A stretch of 64,000 bases of DNA from Oceanobacillus timonensis (GCF_900166635.1 NZ_LT800497.1:844303-908302), one strand, 5' to 3'. Counted from the stretch's first letter, positions 35,362-45,142 are shown. Notes: a model not told the origin generated them from the letters alone. Program-made: numbers and translations.

Positions 35362-36828
35362 GTGACACAATCAAAAATAGAACAAAAGACACTTCAAAAT
35401 TTTGTAGGAGGTCAATGGATTGAACCTAAAAGTGAGAAGACAGAATCTGTTTATAATCCAGCAACAGGAGAAGTTATAGCAAATGTCCCTGTTTCATCCA
35501 GTGAGGATGTTGATTATGCAGTACAAGTGGCACATGAGGCATTTCAGGAATGGAGAGAATTAGCAGTTCCAAAACGGGCGCGTATTTTATTTAAATACCA
35601 ACAATTATTAGTTGAACATTCGGATGAACTGGCCGAACTTATTACCATTGAAAATGGGAAAAATTTGCAGGAAGCAAAAGGAGAAGTACAGCGGGGGATT
35701 GAAAATGTAGAATTTGCAGCAGGTGCTCCTAATTTAATGATGGGAGATCAACTTTCCTCTATTGCATCCGGGTTGGAGTCGGGTGTGTATCGTTATCCGA
35801 TTGGCGTAGTTGGCGGCATTACACCATTTAATTTTCCGATGATGGTTCCTTGTTGGATGTTTCCGATGGCAATAGCAACTGGAAATACATTTGTATTAAA
35901 ACCATCTGAGCGCACGCCGCTTTTAGCTAATCGACTTGCTGAATTGTTGACGGATGCAGGACTGCCTGAAGGAGTATTTAATATTGTGCACGGAGCGCAT
36001 GAAGTGGTAAATAGTCTAATCGATCATAAACAGGTTTCGGCGATTTCCTTTGTTGGCTCTCAACCAGTTGCAGAGTATGTATATAAACGCGGCACGGATA
36101 ATCTGAAACGTGTGCAAGCATTGGCTGGAGCTAAAAATCATTCGATTGTACTAAACGATGCGAATATGGATAATGCATCGACGCAAATTCTGAACGCGGC
36201 ATTCGGATCTGCTGGGGAGCGCTGTATGGCAGCTTCAGTAGTAGCTGTAGAAGAATCTGTAGCAGATGAATTTATTGATCAACTTGTTCAAAAAGCGAAT
36301 GAAGTTAAAATTGGTAATGGGCTTGATGAAGGTGTCTTCCTTGGTCCGGTTATCCGTGAGCAGCATAAAGAACGAACACTTCATTATATCGAAACAGGAG
36401 AAAAAGAAGGAGCTACGTTAGTGCGTGATGGCCGGGAGGATGCCAACGCGCAGGGAAAAGGGTATTTTGTCGGGCCGACTATTTTTGATAGTGTTACAAC
36501 AGATATGAAGATATGGAAAGATGAAATCTTTGCACCGGTACTATCTATTATTCGTGTTAAAAATTTGGAGGAAGCAATAGATGTAACGAATAAGTCTCCT
36601 TTTGCAAACGGTTCATGCCTATTCACAAGAGATGGGGGAAGTGTACGTCAATTTCGTGAAACGATTGATGCAGGTATGTTGGGTGTTAATATTGGAGTTC
36701 CAGCACCAATGGCTTTCTTTCCATTTTCCGGTTGGAAAGATTCCTTCTATGGCGATTTACATGCTAATGGCAAAGATGGGGTTGAATTCTATACACGCAA
36801 AAAAGTTATCACGACACGTTGGGTTTAA
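35362..36828 (+). CDS. mmsA: (Methyl)malonate-semialdehyde dehydrogenase, CoA-acylating
   Basis: 488-residue ALDH of the MmsA/IolA group. The nucleophile is in [10 protein letters not shown] (C288), and the usual general-base Glu segment is replaced by [11 protein letters not shown], as expected of the CoA-dependent enzymes. [16 protein letters not shown] (153-168) binds NAD. It converts malonate semialdehyde, CoA and NAD+ to acetyl-CoA, CO2 and NADH (or methylmalonate semialdehyde to propionyl-CoA when thymine is used). GTG 35362 follows AGGGAGGA by 7 bases; the overlapping ATG at 35360 would stop at once. It completes beta-alanine disposal. Confidence 0.88.
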   Translation: MTQSKIEQKTLQNFVGGQWIEPKSEKTESVYNPATGEVIANVPVSSSEDVDYAVQVAHEAFQEWRELAVPKRARILFKYQQLLVEHSDELAELITIENGKNLQEAKGEVQRGIENVEFAAGAPNLMMGDQLSSIASGLESGVYRYPIGVVGGITPFNFPMMVPCWMFPMAIATGNTFVLKPSERTPLLANRLAELLTDAGLPEGVFNIVHGAHEVVNSLIDHKQVSAISFVGSQPVAEYVYKRGTDNLKRVQALAGAKNHSIVLNDANMDNASTQILNAAFGSAGERCMAASVVAVEESVADEFIDQLVQKANEVKIGNGLDEGVFLGPVIREQHKERTLHYIETGEKEGATLVRDGREDANAQGKGYFVGPTIFDSVTTDMKIWKDEIFAPVLSIIRVKNLEEAIDVTNKSPFANGSCLFTRDGGSVRQFRETIDAGMLGVNIGVPAPMAFFPFSGWKDSFYGDLHANGKDGVEFYTRKKVITTRWV

Positions 36829-36868
36829 GACTGGGTTTCATTTGATTTAAAAACCATAAACTTTTATT

Positions 36869-36915
36869 CAGGAGCTGTCGCAAAATGAATGATATGTCTT
36901 TTACGAGAGCTCCTG
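36869..36915. repeat. Diverged third member of the hairpin repeat family
   Basis: CAGGAGCT (36869-36876) pairs with AGCTCCTG (36908-36915). The left arm and loop (GGAGCTGTCGCAAAATG, then TGATATG) align with the copies at 8311 and 46031, which read GGAGCTGTTACTAAATG and GGAACTGTTACAAAATG. Confidence 0.45.
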
Positions 36916-37085
36916 GATCTTTGAGTATTTTTCTCCGCTATGAAAACACAACTTTTTATCATTGAACGAACTATGAAAGAAATCAATAAGCGCATCAATT
37001 AGTTTACTCAAACTTATTAAACAGAATCAAAAGGATAAATGTAAATTAACTATAGAAGAAAGAGGGAATTTCAAATGACATAGAT

Positions 37086-37127
37086 AAAGGAAGCTTTCGT
37101 AAAGTTCTTTTTACGAAAGCTTCCTTT
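37086..37127. terminator. Strong bidirectional terminator
   Basis: AAAGGAAGCTTTCGTAAA (37086-37103) and TTTACGAAAGCTTCCTTT (37110-37127) form a perfect 18-bp stem. It sits 11 bases past the stop of the minus-strand esterase and also downstream of mmsA, so it serves both strands. Confidence 0.8.
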
Positions 37128-37137
37128 GATTAGAATA

Positions 37138-38499
37138 TTATTTCATTCTTTTAGAATCGTCCAATTTAGGTAATGTTATTGTTTGGTTTGGAAATATTAA
37201 ATCTGGGTTTTGAATTTGATCTTGATTCGCTTGATAAATAGCTTGAACTTCTTTTAGAATTTGCGCATTGGTTTGCTCCCCATGATAATTTTCCTTTGCA
37301 ATATTCCATAGATTGTCACCATTTGTCACGACATAGGAAGATACTTTTGGTTTCCCACGATTTTCTACTAACTCGGTAGTAACTTCTAAGCCTCGCCCAG
37401 TATCAATACTACTATCGCCAAAAGTATAAACGGTCGTATAATCGGAAGGAATTGTCCCATCAGCAATTGCTTCAGCAAAACCGCTGACTTCTCCATTATA
37501 AACTTGTTCGAAGGTGCCATCGCCGTCATCTGTATGGATATCAGAATTTAAAAGGTATGTTGCTAAGTGTTTTTGACTTCTGTTGGATAAATGATATTCG
37601 TCGTAAGTATAGAAATCATCAGGTTCCCAATCAGCTGCCTCGGGATTATAATACTCGCTGTCCGTTGAGTATTGGCCATAGGCCCCATAGAAATCTTCTG
37701 CTTCACTGGTAGGAAAGATATCACTGTTATCTTCCGAAGCTAAGCCATAACCATAAGCTGGAACCCAATCGGAAACGAGATAGAAGCCCATGCTTTTATA
37801 CCCGAAGTTTTCAAAACCTTGCTCATCAATATTTTCACGTAACTGCTGATTATGTCCATAGATAACCTCTACATCATCAGGAGTGCTATCTTGAGCAAGA
37901 TAATCTTCCACTTTTTGGACAACCTGTTGATTTCTTAAATCATCGAAATCCGTTAAATCTTTCCGTTGATCCTCAAAGCGATTTGGCAACAAGATATATT
38001 TTGCGCCTCCTTCTACAAGGTTTTGAACCATTTCAAGTGAATAATCACTAGAAAGGTCTGCTGTACGTTCTACTCCTAAGTTTTCAATGGCATATGTATC
38101 ATTTCCGCCGATACTGATAATATAAAGTGCTTCAGGGTCTGCCTCTCCGTTCATCTCAGTAAGAAACTTTTCTGTCTGTTCTACGCCACCCCAGCCTTTT
38201 AGCCACGAGGACCAGTTGGATTGTTCCTCTTCCGTATTTGCCATGTCACCGGAAAAAGCCCCGCCAACTGCATAATTGGTTAAATTATCATAATCACCTG
38301 CTACTTCTTTTGCAATATATTCAGCAAAGACCCGACCATTTGAATAACGTCCTTTCCAGTAGTGGTCTGTATCTGCTTTTATATACATTTCGTCAGCAGG
38401 GTCAAATCCTTCAGCTGACTGTGCTTTCATTGTTTTTGGAGATATAATCATTCCAAATAGAAGTGTAAATATGAAAGTCCACAAAAGCTTGTTTTTCAT
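37138..38499 (-). CDS. Secreted SGNH/GDSL esterase with permuted catalytic blocks and C-terminal LysM
   Basis: 453-residue exported protein: basic start and hydrophobic signal (LLWTFIFTLLFGMIIS, cut near AQSA at 26-29). The SGNH blocks are present but reordered. NGRVFAEYIA and NYAVGGAFSGD (block II, G79/G80), ISIGGNDTY (block III, N133) and YDEYHLSNRSQK (block V, D300/H303) come first, while the nucleophile block TFGDSSIDTGRG (S363) comes last. Normally block I is N-terminal and is directly followed by the GRYSNGRV segment, which here opens the mature protein. A LysM domain (about 388-445: YVVTNGDNLWNIA ... IFPNQTITLP) would bind peptidoglycan. Likely an esterase of lipids or wall sugars held at the cell wall. 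Confidence 0.78.
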   Translation of the reverse strand: MKNKLLWTFIFTLLFGMIISPKTMKAQSAEGFDPADEMYIKADTDHYWKGRYSNGRVFAEYIAKEVAGDYDNLTNYAVGGAFSGDMANTEEEQSNWSSWLKGWGGVEQTEKFLTEMNGEADPEALYIISIGGNDTYAIENLGVERTADLSSDYSLEMVQNLVEGGAKYILLPNRFEDQRKDLTDFDDLRNQQVVQKVEDYLAQDSTPDDVEVIYGHNQQLRENIDEQGFENFGYKSMGFYLVSDWVPAYGYGLASEDNSDIFPTSEAEDFYGAYGQYSTDSEYYNPEAADWEPDDFYTYDEYHLSNRSQKHLATYLLNSDIHTDDGDGTFEQVYNGEVSGFAEAIADGTIPSDYTTVYTFGDSSIDTGRGLEVTTELVENRGKPKVSSYVVTNGDNLWNIAKENYHGEQTNAQILKEVQAIYQANQDQIQNPDLIFPNQTITLPKLDDSKRMK

Positions 38500-39222
38500 T
38501 TTCTCTCCTCCTTGTTTTTATAGATGCTTGAATTGAAGTGTATGTGTAACCAACTTTATGCTGTTATAAGGTTTATCGTACTTTTCAAAATATAGATTAA
38601 TATTCATCTCTTGGTACATCAGACACTTGTTTGTTAATGTACCATAGATAGTGAAAAAACCAAAAATGAGCATAGTTAAGGTTTTTTGACGTATTGTAAG
38701 CTATGTTGAGATAAAAGAATATAAATCTAGTACAATAATAATTTTATAGATTTTATAGAGAATATAGTTGATTACGCTATAATCACAACATTATTCCTGG
38801 GTACATTTTCTGCTTTAATAATCTCCAAACAACATTTGTAATTCAAACGAAAGTGTATTCGATAATGAAAAAAACAACTTCTCATTGTGGAACTACCTTC
38901 CTATGTTGCTCCTCTTTTCAAAACCAATTCAATTTTTCCAACGAAAAAAATATTATTTTGTCATTATTATGAGCTATGTAGTAATAACCAAAGTATATAT
39001 TGCAAATCTAGCTAATTTTATTTTAAGATAATGAAATTTATTTGAACCAGGAAATATGCCTTGGTTAGCAAGATTTAGCGAAGGATGCATCAACTCGGAA
39101 TAAATTTTTGAATCCTAGATAATACGTATTTTTATTGTTTCAGATTCATATATTGATTATCGAACAAGTTATAAACGTTTTCTGAGGAGGGCAAATTATC
39201 ATGGGATAACGATTGAAATAAA

Positions 39223-39236
39223 TGAAATCGTTTACT
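39223..39236 (+). promoter_or_regulatory. cre-like operator (CcpA or LacI family)
   Basis: TGAAATCGTTTACT fits the cre consensus TGWAANCGNTNWCA at all but the last base. It lies 125 bases before the first gene of the sugar operon, which suits carbon catabolite repression. Confidence 0.5.
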
Positions 39237-39332
39237 TAATAATGAAGAATATGAAAAATATATCTAGTGAGTGGGTAACCTAATATGTCCATAATGACAA
39301 GGTTATTTAGATTGGATTTAAATGAAGATACA

Positions 39333-39346
39333 TGTAATCGTTTTCG
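39333..39346 (+). promoter_or_regulatory. Second cre-like operator next to the ribosome binding site
   Basis: TGTAATCGTTTTCG fits the cre consensus except for the last base and ends just before the AAGGAGGA site of the oxidoreductase gene. A roadblock site here would act within the transcribed leader. A local LacI-family regulator is an alternative reader of both boxes. Confidence 0.45.
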
Positions 39347-39360
39347 AAGGAGGATATTAT

Positions 39361-40443
39361 ATGGAACGAAAACTTAAAATAGCAATTATTGGCTGTGGGG
39401 GAATTGCAAACGGGAAACATCTTCCAAGCCTTAGCAAACTTGAACAAGTGGAAATTTCTGCTTTTTGTGATGTTGTCATTGAAAAAGCAGAAAAAGCTGC
39501 AAAGAAATACGGAACGTTAAATGCAAAAATATATGTTGACTTTAAGAAATTATTAAAAGATCCATCGATTGACGTTGTTCATGTATGTACCCCAAATAAT
39601 TCCCATATTGAAATCACAGTTGCTGCATTGGAATCTGGAAAACACGTCATGTGTGAGAAGCCGATGGCAAAAACAACGGAAGAAGCTAAAATGATGGTAG
39701 CTGCAGCTGAACGGACGGGAAAAAAATTAACGATTGGATATAATAACAGGTTTAGGACAGATAGTCAGTATTTGCACAAAATTTGTCAGCGTGGAGATTT
39801 AGGAGAAATATATTATGCCAAAGCACATGCTATAAGGCGGAGGGCAGTACCTACATGGGGAGTGTTTTTAGATGAAGAAAAGCAAGGAGGCGGACCATTA
39901 ATTGATATTGGTACACATGCACTTGACCTAACATTATGGATGATGAACAACTATAAACCAAAATCGGTTATGGGAACAACTTATCATAAGTTAGGAAACA
40001 AAGAAAATGCGGCAAATGCATGGGGCTCTTGGAATCCAGAAAAGTTTACAGTAGAAGATGCTGCATTTGGTTTTATAACGATGGAAAATGGAGCAACAAT
40101 TGTTCTTGAATCTAGTTGGGCATTGAATTCATTAGATGTGGATGAAGCAAAATGTTCGCTTAGCGGTACGAAAAGTGGTGCAGATATGAAAAATGGACTA
40201 CGAATTAATGGAGAAAACTTCGGTAAATTATATACGCAAAATATAGAACTGGATGCTGGAGGGGTTGCTTTTTATGACGGTACATCTGAAAGTGATCCTG
40301 ATGTGGAAGCAAGAAATTGGATTGAAAGTATTATCAATGATACCGAACCAATCGTGAAGCCAAGAGAGGCACTTGTTGTTACGCAAATATTGGAAGCGAT
40401 ATATGAATCTGCGCGGACTGGGCAAGCTGTATATTTTAATTAG
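39361..40443 (+). CDS. Gfo/Idh/MocA-family oxidoreductase
   Basis: 360-residue NAD(P)-dependent sugar oxidoreductase. The Rossmann motif is IIGCGGIANGKHLPSL near residues 8-23, the conserved EKPMA follows (CEKPMAKTTEEA), and the C-terminal domain has GGGPLIDIGTHALDLTLWMM with the catalytic-type Asp/His. Family members oxidise or epimerise sugars and inositols. ATG 39361 follows GAAGGAGGA. It is the first gene of an operon with a second homologue and an ABC importer, so it probably acts on the imported sugar. Confidence 0.85.
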   Translation: MERKLKIAIIGCGGIANGKHLPSLSKLEQVEISAFCDVVIEKAEKAAKKYGTLNAKIYVDFKKLLKDPSIDVVHVCTPNNSHIEITVAALESGKHVMCEKPMAKTTEEAKMMVAAAERTGKKLTIGYNNRFRTDSQYLHKICQRGDLGEIYYAKAHAIRRRAVPTWGVFLDEEKQGGGPLIDIGTHALDLTLWMMNNYKPKSVMGTTYHKLGNKENAANAWGSWNPEKFTVEDAAFGFITMENGATIVLESSWALNSLDVDEAKCSLSGTKSGADMKNGLRINGENFGKLYTQNIELDAGGVAFYDGTSESDPDVEARNWIESIINDTEPIVKPREALVVTQILEAIYESARTGQAVYFN

Positions 40444-40502
40444 CAGTTTAAAACGAGAAGGTAACTGGGTGCATGTTTGATAATGATTAGGGAGGATTTT
40501 AA

Positions 40503-41501
40503 TTGATTAATGTTGCATTGTTAAGTAGATGGCATGTACATGCTGATGACTATGTTCGTCAAATTCAGAATAATGATCATTTATCTATCCAGCTTGTATG
40601 GGATGAAAATGTGGAAAGGGGTAAAAAGTGGGCAGAGGAATTAGGGGTTCCCTTTGAAGCTGATATTCAAAAAGTGTTAACAAATACGTTAATTGATGGG
40701 GTTGTTGTTAATACTCCAACAAATCTGCATAAAGAAGTCATTCTAGCAGCTGCAAAAAATAAGAAACATATTTTTACTGAAAAGGTTCTAGCCTTTACGG
40801 TAAAAGATTGTGAAGAAATTTATAATGCGGTAGATCAATATGAAGTCCAATTAATGGTTTCCCTTCCAAGGTTAACAGAGCCATATTATTTATATGCGCA
40901 AAGAGTAATAGATAATGGGTGGATTGGAAAGCTTACTACGATTCGGTGCCGTCTTGCACATAATGGTGCGGTTGCAAGTCCGGAGAAGAGAGAAGGTTGG
41001 TTACCTCAACGTTTTCTGAAAAAAGAACAATGTGGAGGTGGCTCATTAATTGATCTGGGCGCCCATCCAATCTATTTAACAAACCGTTTAGCTGGTGAAG
41101 TGAAAACACTGGTTGCCCATATGCAGCATACAAACGAGTTTGAAGTGGATGACAATGCAGTCGTTTTACTAGCGTACGAATCTGGGGCAATGGGTATCAT
41201 CGAGACTGGTTTCCTATCTCAAGGAAGTCCATTTCAATTAGAACTTTACGGAACAGAAGGAACGATACGAATTGAAGGTAGCCAAATCCGTTATTCATTA
41301 GGGAATAACGAGTGGACAAACCTCGATAAGCCGCCGGAAGCATTGCCAATTCCCATGGAACAATGGGTATCAGCTATCGTAGATAAAACCACTCCAACCA
41401 TTAAACGATCTGATGTTATGCATTTAACTTTGATAAATGAAGCAGCAGCTAAATCAAATAAAGAAGTTAGCTGGATAAATGTAAATGATAATAGAAACTA
41501 A
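40503..41501 (+). CDS. Second Gfo/Idh/MocA-family oxidoreductase
   Basis: 332 residues with a less standard N-terminus (INVALLSRWHVHADDYVRQI) in place of a clean GxGxxG, so the nucleotide-binding turn is altered (LLSRWHVHA). The FTEKVLAF segment takes the place of EKP, and GGGSLIDLGAHPIYLTN is in the C-terminal domain. TTG 40503 follows GGGAGG. The pair of Gfo/Idh enzymes beside one sugar importer is common in inositol and amino-sugar loci. The altered dinucleotide turn raises the chance that this one prefers another cofactor or works as a partner. Confidence 0.78.
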   Translation: MINVALLSRWHVHADDYVRQIQNNDHLSIQLVWDENVERGKKWAEELGVPFEADIQKVLTNTLIDGVVVNTPTNLHKEVILAAAKNKKHIFTEKVLAFTVKDCEEIYNAVDQYEVQLMVSLPRLTEPYYLYAQRVIDNGWIGKLTTIRCRLAHNGAVASPEKREGWLPQRFLKKEQCGGGSLIDLGAHPIYLTNRLAGEVKTLVAHMQHTNEFEVDDNAVVLLAYESGAMGIIETGFLSQGSPFQLELYGTEGTIRIEGSQIRYSLGNNEWTNLDKPPEALPIPMEQWVSAIVDKTTPTIKRSDVMHLTLINEAAAKSNKEVSWINVNDNRN

Positions 41502-41573
41502 GTATTTAAGAAAAATACTTTTCAAGCTCGAAAGCTATAGAATTATAAACCTAAAATAGGGAGAGTTGTAAAA

Positions 41574-42857
41574 GTGAAAAAATACATTATCTTTGTGCTT
41601 TTGCTAACTGCTACATTCCTGGCAGGTTGCCAATCAGGGGAATCTGGTGATGCTGACAGTAATGAATTAAGTTGGTATACTACAACGGGTTATTCACCGC
41701 AGTCCACTACGACTGCTACAGCTGAATATATATCTGGGAAGGTAGAAAAATTTGAAAGCGATTACCCGGATATAGAACTTAATACACAAATACAATCTAC
41801 AAATATTGCAGAGGCAATGTCCAGATTATTAGAACAAGCCAACCAAGGAAGAGCCCCTGATCTTGCCGTAATCGATTCTTATTTATTTCCACAATATATT
41901 GATTATTTACAACCACTAGATGATTTAATGGAACAACATGGATTAGAACCAGATGACTTTTTGTCATTTGCAGAAGATGTAATAACTGGACCAGATGGTA
42001 AAATATATGGCTTATATATGACTACAGATACGAGAGTTTTGTTTTATAACAAAGAATTAGTACCTGAACCTCCTGAGACATGGGAAGAAGTTGTTGAGGT
42101 TGGCAAAGAATTAAATGAAAATGGCTACGATGCAATCACGACACCTGGCGGAAGAGGCGAGGGAACCTCTGTAACAACATTATGGCCTTTGTTCTGGGGG
42201 AAAGGCGGCAAATTGGTAGATGATGAAGGAAAACCAGTTTTTGGTGAGGGAGAAAATAGAGAAATTATGATTGAAGTTCTGGAGACAATTCAAAATTCCG
42301 TAGCTGAAGGCGTATTACCTCAACGAGTAGCAGGATATGGCAGCGAAAATGACCAAAATGAAGAAATAGCTGGAGGAAATATTGGAATGTTTATTGGAGG
42401 CAGTTGGCAAGAGGCAACTTTGAAAGATACATTAAGTGAAGAAGAGTTTGAAAAGTGGGATATTGCTCCAGTACCGACACTTGAAGGCGGTGAAAACACA
42501 ACAACTGCAGGTGGATGGGTATGGGGAATTTTCACTGACGATCCTGAAAAACAAGAAGCTGCATTTGACTTAGTTTACAATACTTTTATAAGTGAAGAAG
42601 GTATGGGGGATTTCGCATCAGTACACGGAGGTTTACCTGCAAGATTTTCAGTTTACGACTCTGAACATTATGAAGGCACTAAATTTAGTAACGAATATAA
42701 AGAAATGCTTGATGACTATGCTAGGGTACGCCCTGGTTCAGAATATTATCCTGAGATTTCTAACGAAATGCAAATTGCAATTTCTGATGTTATTTCCGGT
42801 AATAAAGAGCCGGAAGAAGCAGTGGATGATGCTTGGAGAGTAGTAAATACAGAATAA
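41574..42857 (+). CDS. ABC sugar-binding lipoprotein
   Basis: 427-residue extracytoplasmic solute-binding protein of family 1 (MalE-like). The signal ends in a lipobox TFLAGCQSG (C19), so it is lipid-anchored outside the membrane. SBP motifs include DLAVIDSYLFPQYIDYL, KIYGLYMTTDTRVLFYNKEL and GNIGMFIGGSWQEA. GTG 41574 follows AGGGAGAG. Two permeases follow at once, so this supplies their substrate, most likely an oligosaccharide or sugar derivative acted on by the Gfo/Idh enzymes. Confidence 0.88.
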   Translation: MKKYIIFVLLLTATFLAGCQSGESGDADSNELSWYTTTGYSPQSTTTATAEYISGKVEKFESDYPDIELNTQIQSTNIAEAMSRLLEQANQGRAPDLAVIDSYLFPQYIDYLQPLDDLMEQHGLEPDDFLSFAEDVITGPDGKIYGLYMTTDTRVLFYNKELVPEPPETWEEVVEVGKELNENGYDAITTPGGRGEGTSVTTLWPLFWGKGGKLVDDEGKPVFGEGENREIMIEVLETIQNSVAEGVLPQRVAGYGSENDQNEEIAGGNIGMFIGGSWQEATLKDTLSEEEFEKWDIAPVPTLEGGENTTTAGGWVWGIFTDDPEKQEAAFDLVYNTFISEEGMGDFASVHGGLPARFSVYDSEHYEGTKFSNEYKEMLDDYARVRPGSEYYPEISNEMQIAISDVISGNKEPEEAVDDAWRVVNTE

Positions 42858-42869
42858 GGATGAATATAT

Positions 42870-43772
42870 ATGAACTCAAAAGGTACGGTAATTCATAAAA
42901 TGTTTTCCCAATCGGCATTACCCTGGTTAATGCCGATTGGTATAATTTTGCTTTTTGTATATTTCTATCCAGTATTTGAGATTGTTCGTCTTAGTTTTAC
43001 GGATGCTACATTAATAGATAATAATTATAACTATACGCTTGATTCTTATAAGAATATATTTTCAAATCCTAATTTTTTTCAAACGTTGATAACCACAGGT
43101 ATTTTTGTTTCTATCAGTATTATTTTTCAGATGTTATTAGGCTTTATTGTAGCTACAATCATTGACCAAGGTCAAAAAAGGGGTTTAAAAGGAACAGTAA
43201 TAACCAGAACAGCGGTTTTAACCGCATGGGCCATTCCAGGCGTAGTAATAGGGGTCATTTGGAGAATTCTTTATAATGAAACAGATGCAGGTATCGTTAA
43301 TTACCTGCTAAGTCTAGGTGGTTTAGATACAATTCCGTTTTTATCCGATCCGGAAGTGGCTTTATTTGCAGTAATTTTTGCAAATATATGGCGGGGAACA
43401 GCTTTTAGTATGATTTTAATTTATGCTGGATTAAAAACATTGCCAACCGACGTTATTGAAGCGGCAAAAATAGATGGTGCTAATGTGTTGCAACGTACGT
43501 TAAAAGTTATCTTGCCAATGTTAGCCCCAATGTTACTAATAAACTTAGTAATTATCTCAATAGATACGTTTAATACGTTTGATATGGTGATGGCATTAAC
43601 TGGCGGGGGACCTGGCCAGAGTACAGAAGTTATTTCTTTAAGTATCTATAGTTCTATATTCAATCAATTTAATCTGGGGCAAGGTGCTGCTACATCTGTT
43701 GTCTTATTAGGTATAAATGTTGTTATGACCATTGTTTATATATTGTTTTTAGGTAGAGGAGGGAATAAATAA
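42870..43772 (+). CDS. ABC sugar permease, MalF/UgpA-like
   Basis: 300-residue inner-membrane component with six membrane segments and the EAA loop EAAKIDGANVLQRTLKVILP, where the ATPase docks. It starts 12 bases after the binding-protein stop. Its stop shares a base with the next start (TAATG), so it is coupled to the second permease. No ATPase gene lies nearby, so a shared MsmX-type ATPase is expected. Confidence 0.88.
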   Translation: MNSKGTVIHKMFSQSALPWLMPIGIILLFVYFYPVFEIVRLSFTDATLIDNNYNYTLDSYKNIFSNPNFFQTLITTGIFVSISIIFQMLLGFIVATIIDQGQKRGLKGTVITRTAVLTAWAIPGVVIGVIWRILYNETDAGIVNYLLSLGGLDTIPFLSDPEVALFAVIFANIWRGTAFSMILIYAGLKTLPTDVIEAAKIDGANVLQRTLKVILPMLAPMLLINLVIISIDTFNTFDMVMALTGGGPGQSTEVISLSIYSSIFNQFNLGQGAATSVVLLGINVVMTIVYILFLGRGGNK

Positions 43773-44614
43773 TGCGAAAACCGATTCGTGATTTATTAAC
43801 AAAGCTGAGTTTATACGCGAGTTTTGTTGTCATTGTATTATTCTTTACCTTCCCTTTATTTTGGGTACTATCATTATCTTTTAAGACATCTGATGAATTA
43901 TACAAAGTACCTCCAAGCCTTATACCAGAAAGTTTACACTTTGATAATTACCTTCATGTTATACAAAACAATGATATATTTCTTTATCTTGCAAATTCAA
44001 CAAAGATTGTTTTTCTCACAGTTCTTCTTGTATTAATTATAGCTGTGCCGGCTGCTTTTGCATTATCAAGATATAAATTTAAATTAAAACCAATCATATT
44101 AATTACTATATTAATGACGCAAATGATTTCGGCAGTAGTTATTGCGATTCCTTTGTATCGATTATTTATCAATTTAGGTTTAATTAATAATCTTGGTTTT
44201 TTAATTGTTGTATACGTTGCTGTAGTGCTTCCATTTTCTACTTGGTTCTTAAAGGGTTATATTGATACAATACCTAAAGAATTGGATGAAGCAGCTACTG
44301 TAGATGGATGCAATAAGTTCCAAACTTTAGTCAAAGTTATACTTCCGTCAAGTATTCCAGGGATTATTTCCGTTATTATCTTAGTATCTGTGCAAAGTTG
44401 GTCGCAGTTTGTTATTCCTTTTATTTTATTAGATAATATCGATCTTTATCCAGTATCGGTGGGAATAATTAATCTTCAATCGACACAACAAGCTATTACA
44501 ACACATTATTTAGCTGCGGGAAGTATTCTTTCCATATTGCCAGTTATGATCTTATTTGTTTTATTACAAAGATTTATTGTAGGAGCGTTAACAAGTGGAG
44601 CTGTCAAAGGGTAG
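43772..44614 (+). CDS. ABC sugar permease, MalG/UgpE-like
   Basis: 280 residues, six membrane segments, with the EAA loop EAATVDGCNKFQTLVKVILP. It forms the second half of the membrane channel with the upstream permease. It is the last gene of the operon and is followed by a strong hairpin terminator. Confidence 0.88.
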   Translation: MRKPIRDLLTKLSLYASFVVIVLFFTFPLFWVLSLSFKTSDELYKVPPSLIPESLHFDNYLHVIQNNDIFLYLANSTKIVFLTVLLVLIIAVPAAFALSRYKFKLKPIILITILMTQMISAVVIAIPLYRLFINLGLINNLGFLIVVYVAVVLPFSTWFLKGYIDTIPKELDEAATVDGCNKFQTLVKVILPSSIPGIISVIILVSVQSWSQFVIPFILLDNIDLYPVSVGIINLQSTQQAITTHYLAAGSILSILPVMILFVLLQRFIVGALTSGAVKG

Positions 44615-44637
44615 TTAAAAAGTATAAATTCTATCAA

Positions 44638-44697
44638 CCTCTGTATTCTTAATGTCATAGAGCGGGTGCTATGTATATTAGGAATACAGGGGTTTTT
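44638..44697 (+). terminator. Terminator of the sugar ABC operon (with nested hairpin)
   Basis: CCTCTGTATTCTTAAT (44638-44653) pairs with ATTAGGAATACAGGGG (44677-44692) with two wobbles, followed by TTTTT. The loop holds its own CATAG/CTATG stem (44656-44660, 44669-44673), so the RNA can form a stacked double hairpin. Confidence 0.8.
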
Positions 44698-45142
44698 AAT
44701 TCCCGTAACATTAGTAAATTTAAATAGGTATAACTAATTGAACCCTGTGCCAATTTTTTAAGCTTTTCGCATTGAATGTTGGTCTAACAGAAGAATGCTT
44801 TTCTGCTTCAAAAAGTGTTAAAAGACTGTATACGTTATATGAAGACATCTATCTTTCTAAGTTATAAAGTCAATGTTAAAAATTTATATGTATTTATAAT
44901 AAATTTCAATTTCCTCTTGTTTTTTAAGGTATAATTAACTATGATAATGGTATTGTAATCTTATATCCTATTAGAAATTCCTATGTGCTGTCTTGAAAGT
45001 AATTGAAATAAAGAACGCTCTTATATTTTGGATACATAATGAAAAGAATTGTTATTTTTAGGGTTTATATTAGGGCATAAGTGCAAGCAGCGTACCTCAT
45101 GTATGTGAGGTGCAGCAATTTATAAAAGGGGAGATAAGAAAA
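44698..45142. other. Intergenic region before the Excalibur/coiled-coil gene
   Basis: AT-rich, no supported gene or RNA. TTCTTTTTAA-like runs are common. The promoter of the next gene was not resolved. Confidence 0.5.

Larger units (their letters stand above)
36829..37137. other. Intergenic region between mmsA and the convergent esterase
   Basis: It contains the hairpin repeat at 36869-36915 and the strong terminator at 37086-37127. A ribosome-binding-like AGAGGGAATTTC at 37061-37072 is followed by ATG ACA TAG, a two-codon frame, perhaps a relic of a lost gene. Nothing else was recognised. Confidence 0.55.
38500..39360. other. Long AT-rich intergenic region before the sugar locus
   Basis: It holds the start region of the esterase (AGGAGGAGAG just upstream of its ATG) and two cre-like boxes near its right end. 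I found no gene, tRNA or clear hairpin in 38600-39180. A short frame around 39047-39105 (EPGNMPWLARFSEGCINSE) ends in a stop and is too short to judge. Confidence 0.5.
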
